Shown here piece after piece: positions 17,621-26,348 of a stretch of 35,194 nucleotides of DNA. Source of the DNA: Brachybacterium nesterenkovii (lineage in GTDB: Bacteria > Actinomycetota > Actinomycetes > Actinomycetales > Dermabacteraceae); NCBI RefSeq assembly GCF_900163655.1, contig NZ_FWFG01000011.1:1-35194 (forward strand), given 5' to 3'. The translations under genes were made by a program, and so were the position numbers. Positions within the stretch are counted from its first letter, which is position 1; each line of letters opens with the position of its first letter. The notes beneath the pieces were generated by a model, which worked only from the letters and a program-made list of their open reading frames with translations, did not search any database and was not told the origin of the DNA.

Positions 17621-18646
17621 TCACCCGGAGTGAGAAGAGTAGTACCCCTCCATGTCGTCCTCCTGGAGAGCCGTGCGCAGCTCGTCCATCCCGGCCTCGT
17701 CGGTGCCGACGACGCTCGCGCCGCCGTCGGTGGTCATCGGGCCGGCGTGGGGGACGGAGAGGTAGCGGATGTCGGAGGAGCGCAGCGATCGCAGGTCGTA
17801 GGCGGTCGACGCGATCGCGCTCGGGGTCAGGCCCTCGTCGACCGTCATGAACGGGGCGGTCGTGTCGACGAGCTCGCGGATCGCGATCGGGTTCGACAGC
17901 GTGTCCGCCGAGATGATCTTCGCGGCGATCGCCGCGAGCAGCGCCTGCTGGTGGCGGTTGCGGGCGAAGTCGCCGTCCTCGAGCTGTTTGCGCTGGCGGA
18001 CGAAGGTGAGCGCGGTCGCGCCGTCCATGTGCTGCGTGCCCTGGGTGAACTGCACCCCGTCGCCCTCGAAGGACTGGTCCACCTGCACGTCCACGCCGCC
18101 GAGGGCGTCGACGAGGCCCTCGACGCCGTCGAAGTCGATGAGGGCCGCATCGTCTATCCGCGCGCCCGTGTAGTCCTCGACCGTCGTCACGGCCAGGGGA
18201 ATCCCCCCGAAGGCGAGCGCGGAGTTGATGCGGTTCCTGCCGTGCCCGGGGATGTCGACGTAGAGGTCGCGGGGGAACGAGATGACGTACGCCTGGGTGC
18301 GATCCGCGTTCACATGGACCAGCATCATGACGTCGGAGCGCTGGCCCTTCACGGTCTGGGCCTCGGCGGAGTCCGGGTCGCGCTTGTCGGAGCCGAGCAG
18401 CAGGTAGTTCTCGCCCTCCCCGTCCGCGTGCGTGCTCTCCGGCAGCGCCACCTGCGTGGACTTCGAGTAGAAGGAGTCCTGCAGCGTGTACAAGTAGCCG
18501 CCCACGACGGCGCAGCCGGCCAGCACGAGCGCGCCCACGACACCCAGGGCGATCAGGATCCGGCGGCGTCGACGGCGGGGGCGGTGCCCGGTCGCGCTCG
18601 CGGCGCCCGCCTCCGGCGGCGTGCCGTCGTCGTCGATGCTGCTCAT
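17621..18646 (-). CDS. LytR-CpsA-Psr (LCP) family wall-polymer ligase, short form
   Basis: The protein has 341 residues. A basic cytoplasmic stretch (HRPRRRRRR) leads into one membrane helix (ILIALGVVGALVLAGCAVVG). The extracellular LCP domain (about 75-310) shows NYLLLGSDKRD, RSDVMMLVHV, VISFPRDLYVDIPGHGRNRIN, LIDFDGVEGLVDALGGVDV, FVRQRKQLEDGDFARNRHQQ and the conserved Arg/Asp residues that bind the lipid pyrophosphate. It would attach a secondary polymer to peptidoglycan. GAGGAG precedes the ATG, which overlaps the trmB stop (ATGA). It is the second LCP gene in the window; it lacks the long N-terminal region and tail of the one at 3850. Confidence 0.9.
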   Translation of the reverse strand: MSSIDDDGTPPEAGAASATGHRPRRRRRRILIALGVVGALVLAGCAVVGGYLYTLQDSFYSKSTQVALPESTHADGEGENYLLLGSDKRDPDSAEAQTVKGQRSDVMMLVHVNADRTQAYVISFPRDLYVDIPGHGRNRINSALAFGGIPLAVTTVEDYTGARIDDAALIDFDGVEGLVDALGGVDVQVDQSFEGDGVQFTQGTQHMDGATALTFVRQRKQLEDGDFARNRHQQALLAAIAAKIISADTLSNPIAIRELVDTTAPFMTVDEGLTPSAIASTAYDLRSLRSSDIRYLSVPHAGPMTTDGGASVVGTDEAGMDELRTALQEDDMEGYYSSHSG

Positions 18647-19575
18647 GGCTGCTCCTCGGGGTGTGCGGACCCCGTGTTCTCGGGGCGGGAGGACTCGGTG
18701 TTCTCAAGGCCGCGGGGCGCGGCGGTCGCGGTGGATGCGGGAGGCGCGACGGCAGCGGTGCCGGGCAGCTCCTGCCGACGGTAGGCGAGATCCCAGACGA
18801 GGCGCCCGGCGTCGTGCGCCTTGCGCTCGAAGCTCGTGAGCACGCGGCCCTCGAAGCGCGGCGCCCAGCCCTCGCGCGGGAGGTCCTCGGGCAGCGGATC
18901 GGAGGCGGTCCCCGTCGGGCGCGCTCCGTCCGGGAAGAGGTTCTCGACGCGCGGATCGGCGTCGAGGACGCGGCGCATGTGCCCGGCGTACTCGGCCCAG
19001 TCCGTCGCGCAGCGCAGGACGGCGCCGTCGACGAGCAGCGGATCGAGCACGTCCAGCAGCGGCTCGGACACGAGGCGCCGCTTGTGGTGCTTGGACTTGT
19101 GCCAGGGGTCCGGGAAGAAGATCCACGCCTCGGTGATCGAGCCGGGCGCCAGCAGGATCGGCAGGGAATGCAGGGCGTCGAGCGGGAGGATCCGCACGTT
19201 CTCGGGGGAGCCGGCCTGCTCGAGACGCATCAGGGTCTGGGCGATGCCCGGGACGTACACCTCGAAGGCGAGGTGGTCGCGCTCGGGATGCGCGGCCGCG
19301 GCCGCGGCGATGTTCTCCCCCTGGCCGCTGCCGATCTCCACGACCAGCGGGGCCCGCCTGCCGAACACGCGCTCGAGGTCGAGGCGCTGATCCGGGGCGG
19401 GCAGGGTGTCGCGCTCGCCCTGGGGCAGGTCCAGCACCCAGCGCTCGTGCGAGCGGTCCCAGGCCTGCTGACGGCTGCGGGTCAGGCGGGAGCCGCGCCG
19501 CACGAACGAGACGATGTCGCGGCGCGGGAGCGCGGCGACGTGGCCGGAAGGGGGGGCGTCGTGCTCAGCGGACAC
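18643..19575 (-). CDS. trmB: tRNA (guanine-N7)-methyltransferase
   Basis: The protein has 310 residues. It methylates G46 of tRNAs with S-adenosylmethionine. The SAM site reads LVVEIGSGQGENI, and the family motif is FFPDPWHKSKHHKRRLV, followed by CATDWAEYAGHMRRVL and LTSFERKAHDAGR. The first 75 residues and the last 45 (Thr/Ala/Pro-rich, ending HPEEQP) exceed the core. The GTG start at 19575 overlaps the Rieske stop by 11 nt, and its own stop overlaps the LCP ATG, so translation is coupled along the unit. Confidence 0.92.
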   Translation of the reverse strand: MSAEHDAPPSGHVAALPRRDIVSFVRRGSRLTRSRQQAWDRSHERWVLDLPQGERDTLPAPDQRLDLERVFGRRAPLVVEIGSGQGENIAAAAAAHPERDHLAFEVYVPGIAQTLMRLEQAGSPENVRILPLDALHSLPILLAPGSITEAWIFFPDPWHKSKHHKRRLVSEPLLDVLDPLLVDGAVLRCATDWAEYAGHMRRVLDADPRVENLFPDGARPTGTASDPLPEDLPREGWAPRFEGRVLTSFERKAHDAGRLVWDLAYRRQELPGTAAVAPPASTATAAPRGLENTESSRPENTGSAHPEEQP

Positions 19576-20071
19576 GGCGCAGCACGTCGCCGTCGACCTC
19601 GACGGCGACCGGGGGCAGGGGCGAGGCGGCCGGAGCGGACAGGACCTCGCCGGTCTTCGCGTCGAACGTCGAGCCGTGGCACGGGCACTGGAGCTCCTCG
19701 CCCGCCATCGCGACGGCGCAGCCCTGGTGCGTGCAGTAGCCGGAGAAGGCGGTGATGTCCTCGCCCGTTCCGCGGACGATCGCGACGAACGGCCGCTCGC
19801 CGCCGAAGTTCACGAGGGTCGTGGCGTTCTCGGGCAGCTCGGACAGGGCGATCGCGTCGTCCGTGGCGCGCACCGGGTCGGCGTTGCCGAAGCCCTCGTC
19901 CTCCGGTCCGCAGGCCGCGAGGCCGCAGACGGCGCCGGTGCCCAGGCCGAGGGCGCCCAGGGCGCGGCGGCGCGTCATCGTGCGATCAGACGGCGTCGCC
20001 GCGTCGCCGGATGCAGCGGCGGAGGCGGGACGGGAGGAGGCAGGCGAGGCGGAGCTCTGAGGATCGATCAC
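19565..20071 (-). CDS. Tat-exported Rieske [2Fe-2S] lipoprotein
   Basis: The protein has 168 residues. A twin-arginine signal (TMTRRRALGALGLG) runs into a lipobox ending LAAC, so it is probably a folded, lipid-anchored surface protein. The Rieske cluster ligands are CTHQGC and CPCHGS, with the usual spacing, and the end PLPPVAVEVDGDVLRRV closes the fold. It is too short for the QcrA subunit of the cytochrome bc1 complex and lacks that protein's membrane helices. The GTG at 20071 is supported by TAGGCT ending 7 nt upstream; an in-frame ATG at 19978 would still keep the twin arginines. Electron partner unknown. Confidence 0.85.
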   Translation of the reverse strand: MIDPQSSASPASSRPASAAASGDAATPSDRTMTRRRALGALGLGTGAVCGLAACGPEDEGFGNADPVRATDDAIALSELPENATTLVNFGGERPFVAIVRGTGEDITAFSGYCTHQGCAVAMAGEELQCPCHGSTFDAKTGEVLSAPAASPLPPVAVEVDGDVLRRVR

Positions 20072-20077
20072 AGGTGA

Positions 20078-20083
20078 AGCCTA
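20078..20083 (-). promoter_or_regulatory. -10 box TAGGCT for leaderless Rieske-trmB-LCP operon
   Basis: On the reverse strand TAGGCT ends 7 nt before the GTG at 20071. It is the likely promoter of the four-gene unit, independent of def upstream. Confidence 0.45.
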
Positions 20084-20159
20084 GCCCGGTGCCCGGCGCA
20101 GCAGGAGCGCGAGACCCGCGCGGTGCGGTGCTCGTCCGGTCCGGCCCCGATGATGACCC

Positions 20160-20726
20160 TCAGACGGTGTCCTGCGTCAGCTCGGTCGGGTCCCACGACA
20201 GCAGGCCCTTCTCGCGCCAGCCCCGGGCGCGCACGGCGTCGAGGGCCTCGCGCCGCAGCGCCGGGCTCAACCTGTCGAGGTAGAGGCGCCCGTCGAGATG
20301 GTCGACCTCGTGCTGCAGGCAGCGGGCGAGGACCCCGCCCTCGTCGGCGATCTCGACCTCGCGGCCCTCGAGATCCGTGCCGCGCACGCGCGCGCCGCGA
20401 TGCCGAGCGGTCGGGAAGCCCTCGCCGGGCACGGAGAGGCAGCCCTTGATCGTCTCCTCGTCGAGCTCGAGCGGCCCGAAGCGCTCGAGCACCGGGTTGA
20501 TGACGTGACCGGAGCGCAGGACGCCGTCGGCGTCGGTGCACGAGTAGACGAAGATCCGCCAGCGGGCACCCACCTGCGGGGCCGCGAGGCCCGCGCCGGA
20601 GGCCGCCGCGCTCGTGGCGACCATGTCCTCGACGAGGGCGCGGAGCTCGCAGGTGACCTCCCGGACCCGGCGGGCCTTCTGGTCGAGGGCGCGGTGGCCG
20701 ATCATCGTGATGGGGCGGATGGTCAT
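20160..20726 (-). CDS. def: peptide deformylase
   Basis: This 188-residue metalloenzyme removes the formyl group from nascent protein N-termini. All three family motifs are present: GAGLAAPQVG, KGCLSVPGEG (metal-ligand Cys) and LQHEVDHLDG (two His ligands and the catalytic Glu). GAGGAG precedes the ATG at 20726, and the ATG overlaps the stop of the YihY gene (ATGA). It is last in the pgmB-GH65-YihY-def run of reverse-strand genes. A second deformylase elsewhere cannot be excluded. Confidence 0.94.
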   Translation of the reverse strand: MTIRPITMIGHRALDQKARRVREVTCELRALVEDMVATSAAASGAGLAAPQVGARWRIFVYSCTDADGVLRSGHVINPVLERFGPLELDEETIKGCLSVPGEGFPTARHRGARVRGTDLEGREVEIADEGGVLARCLQHEVDHLDGRLYLDRLSPALRREALDAVRARGWREKGLLSWDPTELTQDTV

Positions 20727-21961
20727 GCGTCGTCTCCTCGGCGGGTCGTCGGGTCGTCCGTCGTTCTCGTGCTGTCCACGGTGGGCTGCTCGTCGATCAT
20801 TCTCGGCTCGTCCGCGGTGGCGGCCAGGATCGCCCGGGCGGACCGCGCGGACGGGTCCACGGCCAGCGGGCTCGAGGCGTCGACCACGTGCAGGCCGCGC
20901 CGGCGGGGGAGCGCCCTGCCGTCCCGGGCGGCCTCGGCCACGGGACGCTCGAGCTCCATGCTCCGCTGCCGCGCGCTCTCGAAGAAGTCGAGGGAATGGC
21001 GCTCCTGGGGCTCGACGAGGATCCGCTCCCAGGCGGGCAGGCCGAGCGCGATCTGGCGGGCGCGCAGGAACTCCGCGTCGAGCGCCGCCCCGCCGATGAT
21101 CACCATGCACGCCAGCCACACCAGCAGCAGCACGGCGATCGCGCCGTTGATGGCCGGCAGGACGTCCGAGACCCGCGTGAGCAGCGAGGCCAGGCGCCCG
21201 GCCACGAGGGCGAGGGCGAACAGCACGAGCACCGAGATGATCGAGCCGAGGCTCATCACGCGGTACCGCGGCAGGCGGATGTTCGGGAACAGGTAGTAGG
21301 ACAGCGACACGGCCAGGGTGATCATCACCAGCAGGAGCGGCCACTTCACGAGGTTCCAGAGCGCGAAGGCCGCGCGGTCCACGCCGGCGAGGTCGCCCAG
21401 GCGCTGGGACCACTCGCCGCCCACCGCGATCACGGCGGTCGCGAGCATCGCCATCGACAGCAGCACCACCGTCTCCCCGACGACGATCGCGCGGAAGCGG
21501 AGGAACGGACGGCCCTCGCGGGTGTCGTACACGCGGTGCAGCGCCCGGTGGAAGGCGGCGACGCCGTTGGACGCCGACAGCACCGCGCCCGCCGTGCCCA
21601 GCAGGATCCCGGGGACGCCCCCGCCCGTGCGGGCCAGGGCCAGCAGGGCGCTCGCATACGGGTACGGGTCGACGGTCGGGAAGATCTCGGTGATCAGCTC
21701 GCCGACGGTCTCGACGGTGCGGTCCTCGAAGCCCAGCAGGCTCACGACGGACACCACCGCGATGGCCGCCGGCAGCACGGACAGCAGGAGGTAGAACGAC
21801 ATCGTGGCGCCCACATCCCACACCTGGATCTCGAGCAGGCGCATCCGCACCCTCCCGGCGACGTGCCAGATGCTCACCCGGGGGTGCGCGATCTCCGCCC
21901 CGCCGCGTCCGTTCCGCGCGTCGCGGGAGGCGCCGCGCGGAACGGGACGGGAACGGGGCAT
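20723..21961 (-). CDS. YihY/BrkB family inner-membrane protein
   Basis: The protein has 412 residues from the ATG at 21961. After a polar N-terminal stretch, IQVWDVGATMSFYLLLSVLPA marks the family's first membrane helix. Five further hydrophobic segments follow (GVPGILLGTAGAVLSAS, IVVGETVVLLSMAMLATAVI, LVKWPLLLVMITLAVSLSYY, LGSIISVLVLFALALVAG, AINGAIAVLLLVWLACMVII), as does the AEFLRAR motif. Residues about 300-412 are a variable, charged tail. The family was once called ribonuclease BN in error; its true role is unclear, with transport suggested. No clear ribosome site precedes the ATG; an upstream extension is open but overlaps the GH65 gene. Confidence 0.85.
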   Translation of the reverse strand: MPRSRPVPRGASRDARNGRGGAEIAHPRVSIWHVAGRVRMRLLEIQVWDVGATMSFYLLLSVLPAAIAVVSVVSLLGFEDRTVETVGELITEIFPTVDPYPYASALLALARTGGGVPGILLGTAGAVLSASNGVAAFHRALHRVYDTREGRPFLRFRAIVVGETVVLLSMAMLATAVIAVGGEWSQRLGDLAGVDRAAFALWNLVKWPLLLVMITLAVSLSYYLFPNIRLPRYRVMSLGSIISVLVLFALALVAGRLASLLTRVSDVLPAINGAIAVLLLVWLACMVIIGGAALDAEFLRARQIALGLPAWERILVEPQERHSLDFFESARQRSMELERPVAEAARDGRALPRRRGLHVVDASSPLAVDPSARSARAILAATADEPRMIDEQPTVDSTRTTDDPTTRRGDDA

Positions 21962-22028
21962 GGGATCGGCTTCCGGATCGGGACGGGGCGTGGCAGGTCG
22001 GGCGGGTGCGGCGCGGTCCGCGCGCGGG

Positions 22029-24557
22029 TCAGGCGGTCTCGTCCTCGATCGCGCTGACGGGGAACTCCCACGGCGAGTCGGGGTCGGCGGGCAGACCCGA
22101 GGTGATGATCGAGCCGTCCGGACGGTGGTCGCCGATCGCCGGGGACTCCTCGAGACGGGAATCATCGCGCAGGGGGCCCTGATCCGCCAGCGGCACCTCG
22201 ACGCCCTCGGCGGTCACGCGCACCCGCTCGCCGCGCACCGTCACCTCGACGCTCTCGCCCGTCTCGAGGACGAACGAGATCGCGCGGCGCCGCACCGTCA
22301 CCCGGATGCGGGAGCCGCGGATGGTCAGCGGGAAGCGCAGCTCGGGCCACGAGGCGGGCAGGCGGGGGTCGAAGGAGACCTCGCCGCGATCATGGCGCAT
22401 GCCGCCGAAACCGTGCACCAGGCAGTTCCAGACGCCGCCGGCCGAGGCGATGTGCACGCCGTCGGAGGTGTTGCGGTGCAGATCCGCGAGATCCACGTAC
22501 AGGCCGTCGCGGAAGTACTCGAGCGCCGCCTTCTGGTGCCCCACCTCCGCCGCGACAATGGACTGCACGACGGCCGACAGGGTCGAGTCGCCCGTCGTGA
22601 TCGGGTCGTAGTACTCGAAGTCCGCGAGCTTCTCCTCCGCGGTGAAGTCCGCGCCCTGCAGGAACAGGGCCAGCACGACGTCGGCCTGCTTGAGCACCTG
22701 GAAGCGGTAGATGACCAGCGGGTGGTAGTGCAGGAACAGCGGGAAGGCCTCCTCCGGCGTCGCGGGCAGGTCCCACAGCTCAAGTTCCAGGAAGCGGTCG
22801 TCCTGCGGATGGATGCCGAGCGCCTCGTCGAAGAGGATCACCATGCCGTCGGCGCATGCGAGCCACTCCTCCGGCTCGCCGTCGTGCAGGTCCAGCTCGG
22901 CGACCAGCGCGGCGTGGGCCGCGGGATCCCGCTCGGCGAGCGCGGTGACGGCCTCGGCGGCGCGACGCAGGTTGAAGCGCGCCATGACGTTGGTGAACAG
23001 ATTGTTGTTGACGACGGTGGTGTACTCGTCGGGCCCCGTGACCCCGTGGATGTGGAAGTCCTGAGCGCCGTTGGAGCGCCAGAACCCGAGGTCCGCCCAC
23101 ATGCGCGCGGTCTCCGCGAGCACCCGGGCGCCGTCCCGGGCGGCGAAGCCCTCATCGCCCGTGATGTCCGCATAGGTGGCCATCGCGTACGCCACGTCGG
23201 CGTCGATGTGGTACTGCGCGGTGCCCGCGGCGTAGTAGGCGGAGGCCTCCTCGCCGTTGATCGTCCGCCACGGGTACAGGGCGCCGCGCTGGGCCAGCTC
23301 GCGGGCGCGATCCCGGGCCTGAGGCAGCAGGTTCACGCGGAAGCGCAGGGCGTTGCGCGCCCACTGCGGCGAGGTGAACGTGAGGAACGGGACCACGTAC
23401 ACGTCGGTGTCCCAGAAGTAGTGGCCCTCGTAGCCGGAGCCCGTCAGGCCCTTGGCGGGGATGCCCTGCTGATCGGCCCGGGCCGCGGCCTGGGCGAGCT
23501 GGAACAGGCACCAGCGGATGGCCTGCTGCTGGCCGTCGTCGCCGGGCACCTCCACGTCCGTGCGCGTCCAGTAGTCCTCGAGGTACTGCCGCTGCTCGGC
23601 CTCGAGCGCCTCGAACGTGGTCTCGCGGACCCGGTCGAGGGTGCGGCGGCAGCGGTCGAAGAGCTCGCGCGTGGGCACGGAGCGGGACGTGTGGTAGGCG
23701 ACGGCCTTGCGGATCCTCAGGGTCTGCCCTTCGGTGATCCGCGTGCGCACGACCATGCGGCCCTGGTCCTTGGAGGTGGACATGAGGCGCTCGACGTCCG
23801 CGTCGCACTCGACGAGGTGATCGGCGCCGACGGCCAGGGTCATGCCCGACGTCGCGGTGCGGTAGCCCAGCAGCATGCGCCGCTTGCTGTGCCAGTGCCC
23901 GGTGGGCTCGAGCACCCGATGCGACAGCGCGGTCGTGCGGCGCGGGTCGGCCTTCTCCCCGGGATTGGGGGAGGTGCCGGCCTGGGCTCCGAACTCGTCG
24001 GAGTCGTCCTGGCGGTTGATGATCTGCGAGGACACGACGACGGGAGCACTGCCCTTGAGCATGGTGATCTCGAGCGACATGAGCGCGAGGTGGCGATCGG
24101 TGAAGGAGACCATCCGGGTGGAGCGGATCCGCACGCGCGAGCCCGACGGGATGCGCCAGACGAGATCGCGGCGCAGCACGCCGTCGCGGAAGTCGATCGA
24201 GCGCTCGTAGGACTCGATGTCGGCGACGCTGAGCAGGAGCGGCTCGTCGTCGACGTAGAGCTTCATCACCGTCGCGTCCGGGACGTTGACGATCGTCTGC
24301 CCGGTGGTCGCGAAGCCGTACGCGGCCTCGGCGTGGTTGATGCGCCAGGTCTCGTGGAAGCCGTTGATGAAGGTGCCGTGCTCGGCCGCGGGGCGCCCCT
24401 CGGACGGGGTGCCGCGCATGCCCAGGTAGCCGTTGGCCAGGGAGAAGATCGTCTCGAGCATCCCCTCGCCCGCGCTGGGGCGCGTCTCGACGAGGCGCCA
24501 GGGATCGGCGGGCAGGAGGAGGCGGTCGACGGGATCGCCGGTCACGTGGCCCCTCAT
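22029..24557 (-). CDS. GH65 disaccharide phosphorylase
   Basis: The protein has 842 residues, the usual length for glycoside hydrolase family 65 phosphorylases (maltose, trehalose, kojibiose, nigerose). An N-terminal beta-sandwich (1-275) leads through a linker to the (alpha/alpha)6 barrel. The barrel carries GYEGHYFWDTDVYVVPF, the catalytic acid in HGVTGPDEYTTVVNNN (Glu) and the phosphate-site region TTGDSTLSA, then a C-terminal beta domain. It would phosphorolyse an alpha-glucoside to glucose and beta-glucose 1-phosphate. The ATG overlaps the stop of the beta-phosphoglucomutase gene (ATGA), the expected partner. The pair resembles Rv3401-Rv3400 of M. tuberculosis. Substrate cannot be told from sequence. 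Confidence 0.88.
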   Translation of the reverse strand: MRGHVTGDPVDRLLLPADPWRLVETRPSAGEGMLETIFSLANGYLGMRGTPSEGRPAAEHGTFINGFHETWRINHAEAAYGFATTGQTIVNVPDATVMKLYVDDEPLLLSVADIESYERSIDFRDGVLRRDLVWRIPSGSRVRIRSTRMVSFTDRHLALMSLEITMLKGSAPVVVSSQIINRQDDSDEFGAQAGTSPNPGEKADPRRTTALSHRVLEPTGHWHSKRRMLLGYRTATSGMTLAVGADHLVECDADVERLMSTSKDQGRMVVRTRITEGQTLRIRKAVAYHTSRSVPTRELFDRCRRTLDRVRETTFEALEAEQRQYLEDYWTRTDVEVPGDDGQQQAIRWCLFQLAQAAARADQQGIPAKGLTGSGYEGHYFWDTDVYVVPFLTFTSPQWARNALRFRVNLLPQARDRARELAQRGALYPWRTINGEEASAYYAAGTAQYHIDADVAYAMATYADITGDEGFAARDGARVLAETARMWADLGFWRSNGAQDFHIHGVTGPDEYTTVVNNNLFTNVMARFNLRRAAEAVTALAERDPAAHAALVAELDLHDGEPEEWLACADGMVILFDEALGIHPQDDRFLELELWDLPATPEEAFPLFLHYHPLVIYRFQVLKQADVVLALFLQGADFTAEEKLADFEYYDPITTGDSTLSAVVQSIVAAEVGHQKAALEYFRDGLYVDLADLHRNTSDGVHIASAGGVWNCLVHGFGGMRHDRGEVSFDPRLPASWPELRFPLTIRGSRIRVTVRRRAISFVLETGESVEVTVRGERVRVTAEGVEVPLADQGPLRDDSRLEESPAIGDHRPDGSIITSGLPADPDSPWEFPVSAIEDETA

Positions 24558-25297
24558 GCCAGCTCCTCCAGGTCCGCGACGACGATGCTCGCGCCGGCCT
24601 CGCGGAGCGCGTCCGCGCCGGCCCCGCGGTCGACGCCGACGACGGCGCCGAAGCCGCCCGCCGCGCCCGCCCGCACGCCCGAGACCGCGTCCTCGTAGAC
24701 GACGGCCTGCTCGGGGGAGGCGCCGAGCTCGCGAGCGGCGTGGACGAAGGTGTCCGGGGCGGGCTTGCCGGGCAGGCCCAGGGCCGCGGCGACGTTCCCG
24801 TCGACCACGATCTCGAAGCGATCGGCCAGACCGGCGCCCGCGAGCACCTCCTCGGCGTTGCGGGAGCTGGAGACGACGGCGCAGCGCGCCTGAGCGCCGA
24901 GCGCGTCGAGGTAGGCGACGGTGCCCGGGTAGGGGGCCACGCCCTGCTCGCGGATCATCGCCAGCACCAGCTCGTTCTTGCGGTTGCCCAGGCCGCACAC
25001 CGTCTCGGCGGCGGCCGGATCGGTCGGCTCGCCCTCGGGCAGCTCGATGCCGCGCGAGGCGAGGAAGGCACGCACCCCGTCGTACCGGGGGCGGCCGTCG
25101 ACGTACGTGAAGTAGTCCTGCTCGGTGTAGGGCTCGGCGACGCCGCGGCGGGCGAGCTCCTCGGAGAACATCTGCTCCCACGCGCGCATGTGGACGATCG
25201 CGGTGGGGGTGATCACCCCGTCCATGTCGAAGAGGTGGACGGGCAGCGTGCGCGGGTCGGAGTCGGCGGGCACGGAGGGGGAGGTCTCAAGGGCCAT
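24554..25297 (-). CDS. pgmB: beta-phosphoglucomutase family HAD phosphatase
   Basis: This 247-residue HAD hydrolase has a cap domain. The nucleophile motif is LFDMDGVITPT, the second motif VVSSSRNAEEVL, then GKPAPDTFV (Lys) and YEDAVSGVRAG (acidic pair). It would convert beta-glucose 1-phosphate from the downstream GH65 phosphorylase to glucose 6-phosphate for glycolysis. The start at 25297 is supported by TAGTGT ending 7 nt upstream, so the gene is probably leaderless and heads the GH65-YihY-def run. Some relatives are phosphatases for other sugars; the GH65 partner makes the mutase role likely. Confidence 0.87.
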   Translation of the reverse strand: MALETSPSVPADSDPRTLPVHLFDMDGVITPTAIVHMRAWEQMFSEELARRGVAEPYTEQDYFTYVDGRPRYDGVRAFLASRGIELPEGEPTDPAAAETVCGLGNRKNELVLAMIREQGVAPYPGTVAYLDALGAQARCAVVSSSRNAEEVLAGAGLADRFEIVVDGNVAAALGLPGKPAPDTFVHAARELGASPEQAVVYEDAVSGVRAGAAGGFGAVVGVDRGAGADALREAGASIVVADLEELA

Positions 25298-25303
25298 GCG
25301 TCC

Positions 25304-25309
25304 ACACTA
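25304..25309 (-). promoter_or_regulatory. -10 box TAGTGT for leaderless pgmB operon
   Basis: On the reverse strand TAGTGT ends 7 nt before the ATG at 25297. The divergent SRPBCC gene has its own candidate -10, TACTCT, at 25359-25364. Confidence 0.45.
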
Positions 25310-25447
25310 GGGGCAGTCGCACCGTGGAGCCGAGGTGTCGCGCGCGGGTGTGCGCGAGTACTCTCTATCGCGTCGGCCGCGCCGTCCCGTGCCCCGCGGG
25401 AGGCATCCCGGTCGCGGCATCCCCGGGCAGCCCACGAGGAGATCCCC

Positions 25448-26173
25448 ATGCCCTCATCCCGCATCGCCGGCATCGTCGACGCGGTCAGCCGGAGCGTCGA
25501 GGTCGAGCGCGGCGACGGCACCGTCGCCCTGACGGCGCGCCTGCGCACCACGCTCGGCGGCGCCCCGTCGGAGCTGTGGCCCGAGCTCACCGAGGCCGAC
25601 CGTCTCGCGCAGTGGTACGGACCCGTCGAGATCGACCCCGCAGAGACCGATTCCGCCGAGAGCGAGTCCGCGGCCGCAGACGCGACGCCCGAGGCCGACG
25701 GCGCGGGCGAGCGCGCGTTCCGCACCGTCGGCGGTGCCCACGGGCGCGTCCTCGCCGCGGTGCCGCCGCACCAGCTCGACCTCACGTGGGAGTACGCGGA
25801 CAACGTCGACCGGCTCGAGATCAGGCTGGACCCCGAGGAGGACGGCACCTCGCGTCTCACGCTGCAGCAGATCGCGCGCCTACCCGAGGCGACGTTCGAC
25901 GCCTACGGTCCCGGGGCCGTCGGCATCGGCTGGGACATCGCGATCCTGGGGTTCGTCGCCCGCACGGGCGCCTGGCGCGAGCTGCGCCTCGACGTCCCGG
26001 TGGCCTCCCCGGCCTGGCTCGCCTCGTCCGAGGGGGCCGACATGGTGCGCGCCTGGTCGATCCGCTGGGCGGCCGCCTCGGTCGCCGCCGGGACCGACGT
26101 GGACGCGGCCCGGCGCGCCGAGAACGAGACCACCCGCGCCTACGGCGGGACGGTCGACGCGGCCCTCGTCTGA
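25448..26173 (+). CDS. SRPBCC (START-like/AHSA1) domain protein
   Basis: The protein has 241 residues. The helix-grip fold is suggested by LTEADRLAQWYGPVEID, RVLAAVPPHQLDLTWEYAD and RLEIRLDPEEDGTSRLTLQQ, followed by a long C-terminal helix region (GPGAVGIGWDIAILGFVA), as in AHSA1-like proteins that bind small hydrophobic ligands. A Glu/Ala/Asp-rich insert (about residues 60-90) interrupts the fold. GAGGAG at 25436-25441 precedes the ATG. Divergent from pgmB and not clearly linked to a pathway. Ligand unknown. Confidence 0.8.
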   Translation: MPSSRIAGIVDAVSRSVEVERGDGTVALTARLRTTLGGAPSELWPELTEADRLAQWYGPVEIDPAETDSAESESAAADATPEADGAGERAFRTVGGAHGRVLAAVPPHQLDLTWEYADNVDRLEIRLDPEEDGTSRLTLQQIARLPEATFDAYGPGAVGIGWDIAILGFVARTGAWRELRLDVPVASPAWLASSEGADMVRAWSIRWAAASVAAGTDVDAARRAENETTRAYGGTVDAALV

Positions 26174-26237
26174 GGCTGCTCCCGCCTGAGGGTGCTCTCG
26201 CCTGCGGCGCTCCTGCCTGCGGGCGCTCCTGCCCGGG
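26174..26237. repeat. four degenerate 15-16 bp tandem units
   Basis: Directly after the SRPBCC stop, four units resembling ggcgctcctgcctgcg follow one another at about 26174, 26190, 26206 and 26221. They are imperfect and non-coding. Function unknown; replication slippage is the simplest cause. Confidence 0.5.
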
Positions 26238-26348
26238 GAAGCCTCCGAGGGCGGCGCGCGAGAGGCCCGGTCTGTCGGGCGGCGGCAGTAGCATGACGCC
26301 GAGCCCGCCGGCTCCGGCGCGCCGACCCCTGACGCATCGGAGCCCGCC

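Noticed and set aside
21804-24698. Very long forward open frame of 964 codons across the GH65 gene
   Set aside because: It is the antisense of a clear GH65 enzyme. High third-position GC keeps antisense frames open, and the product is Arg/His/Gly/Ala-rich with no domain.
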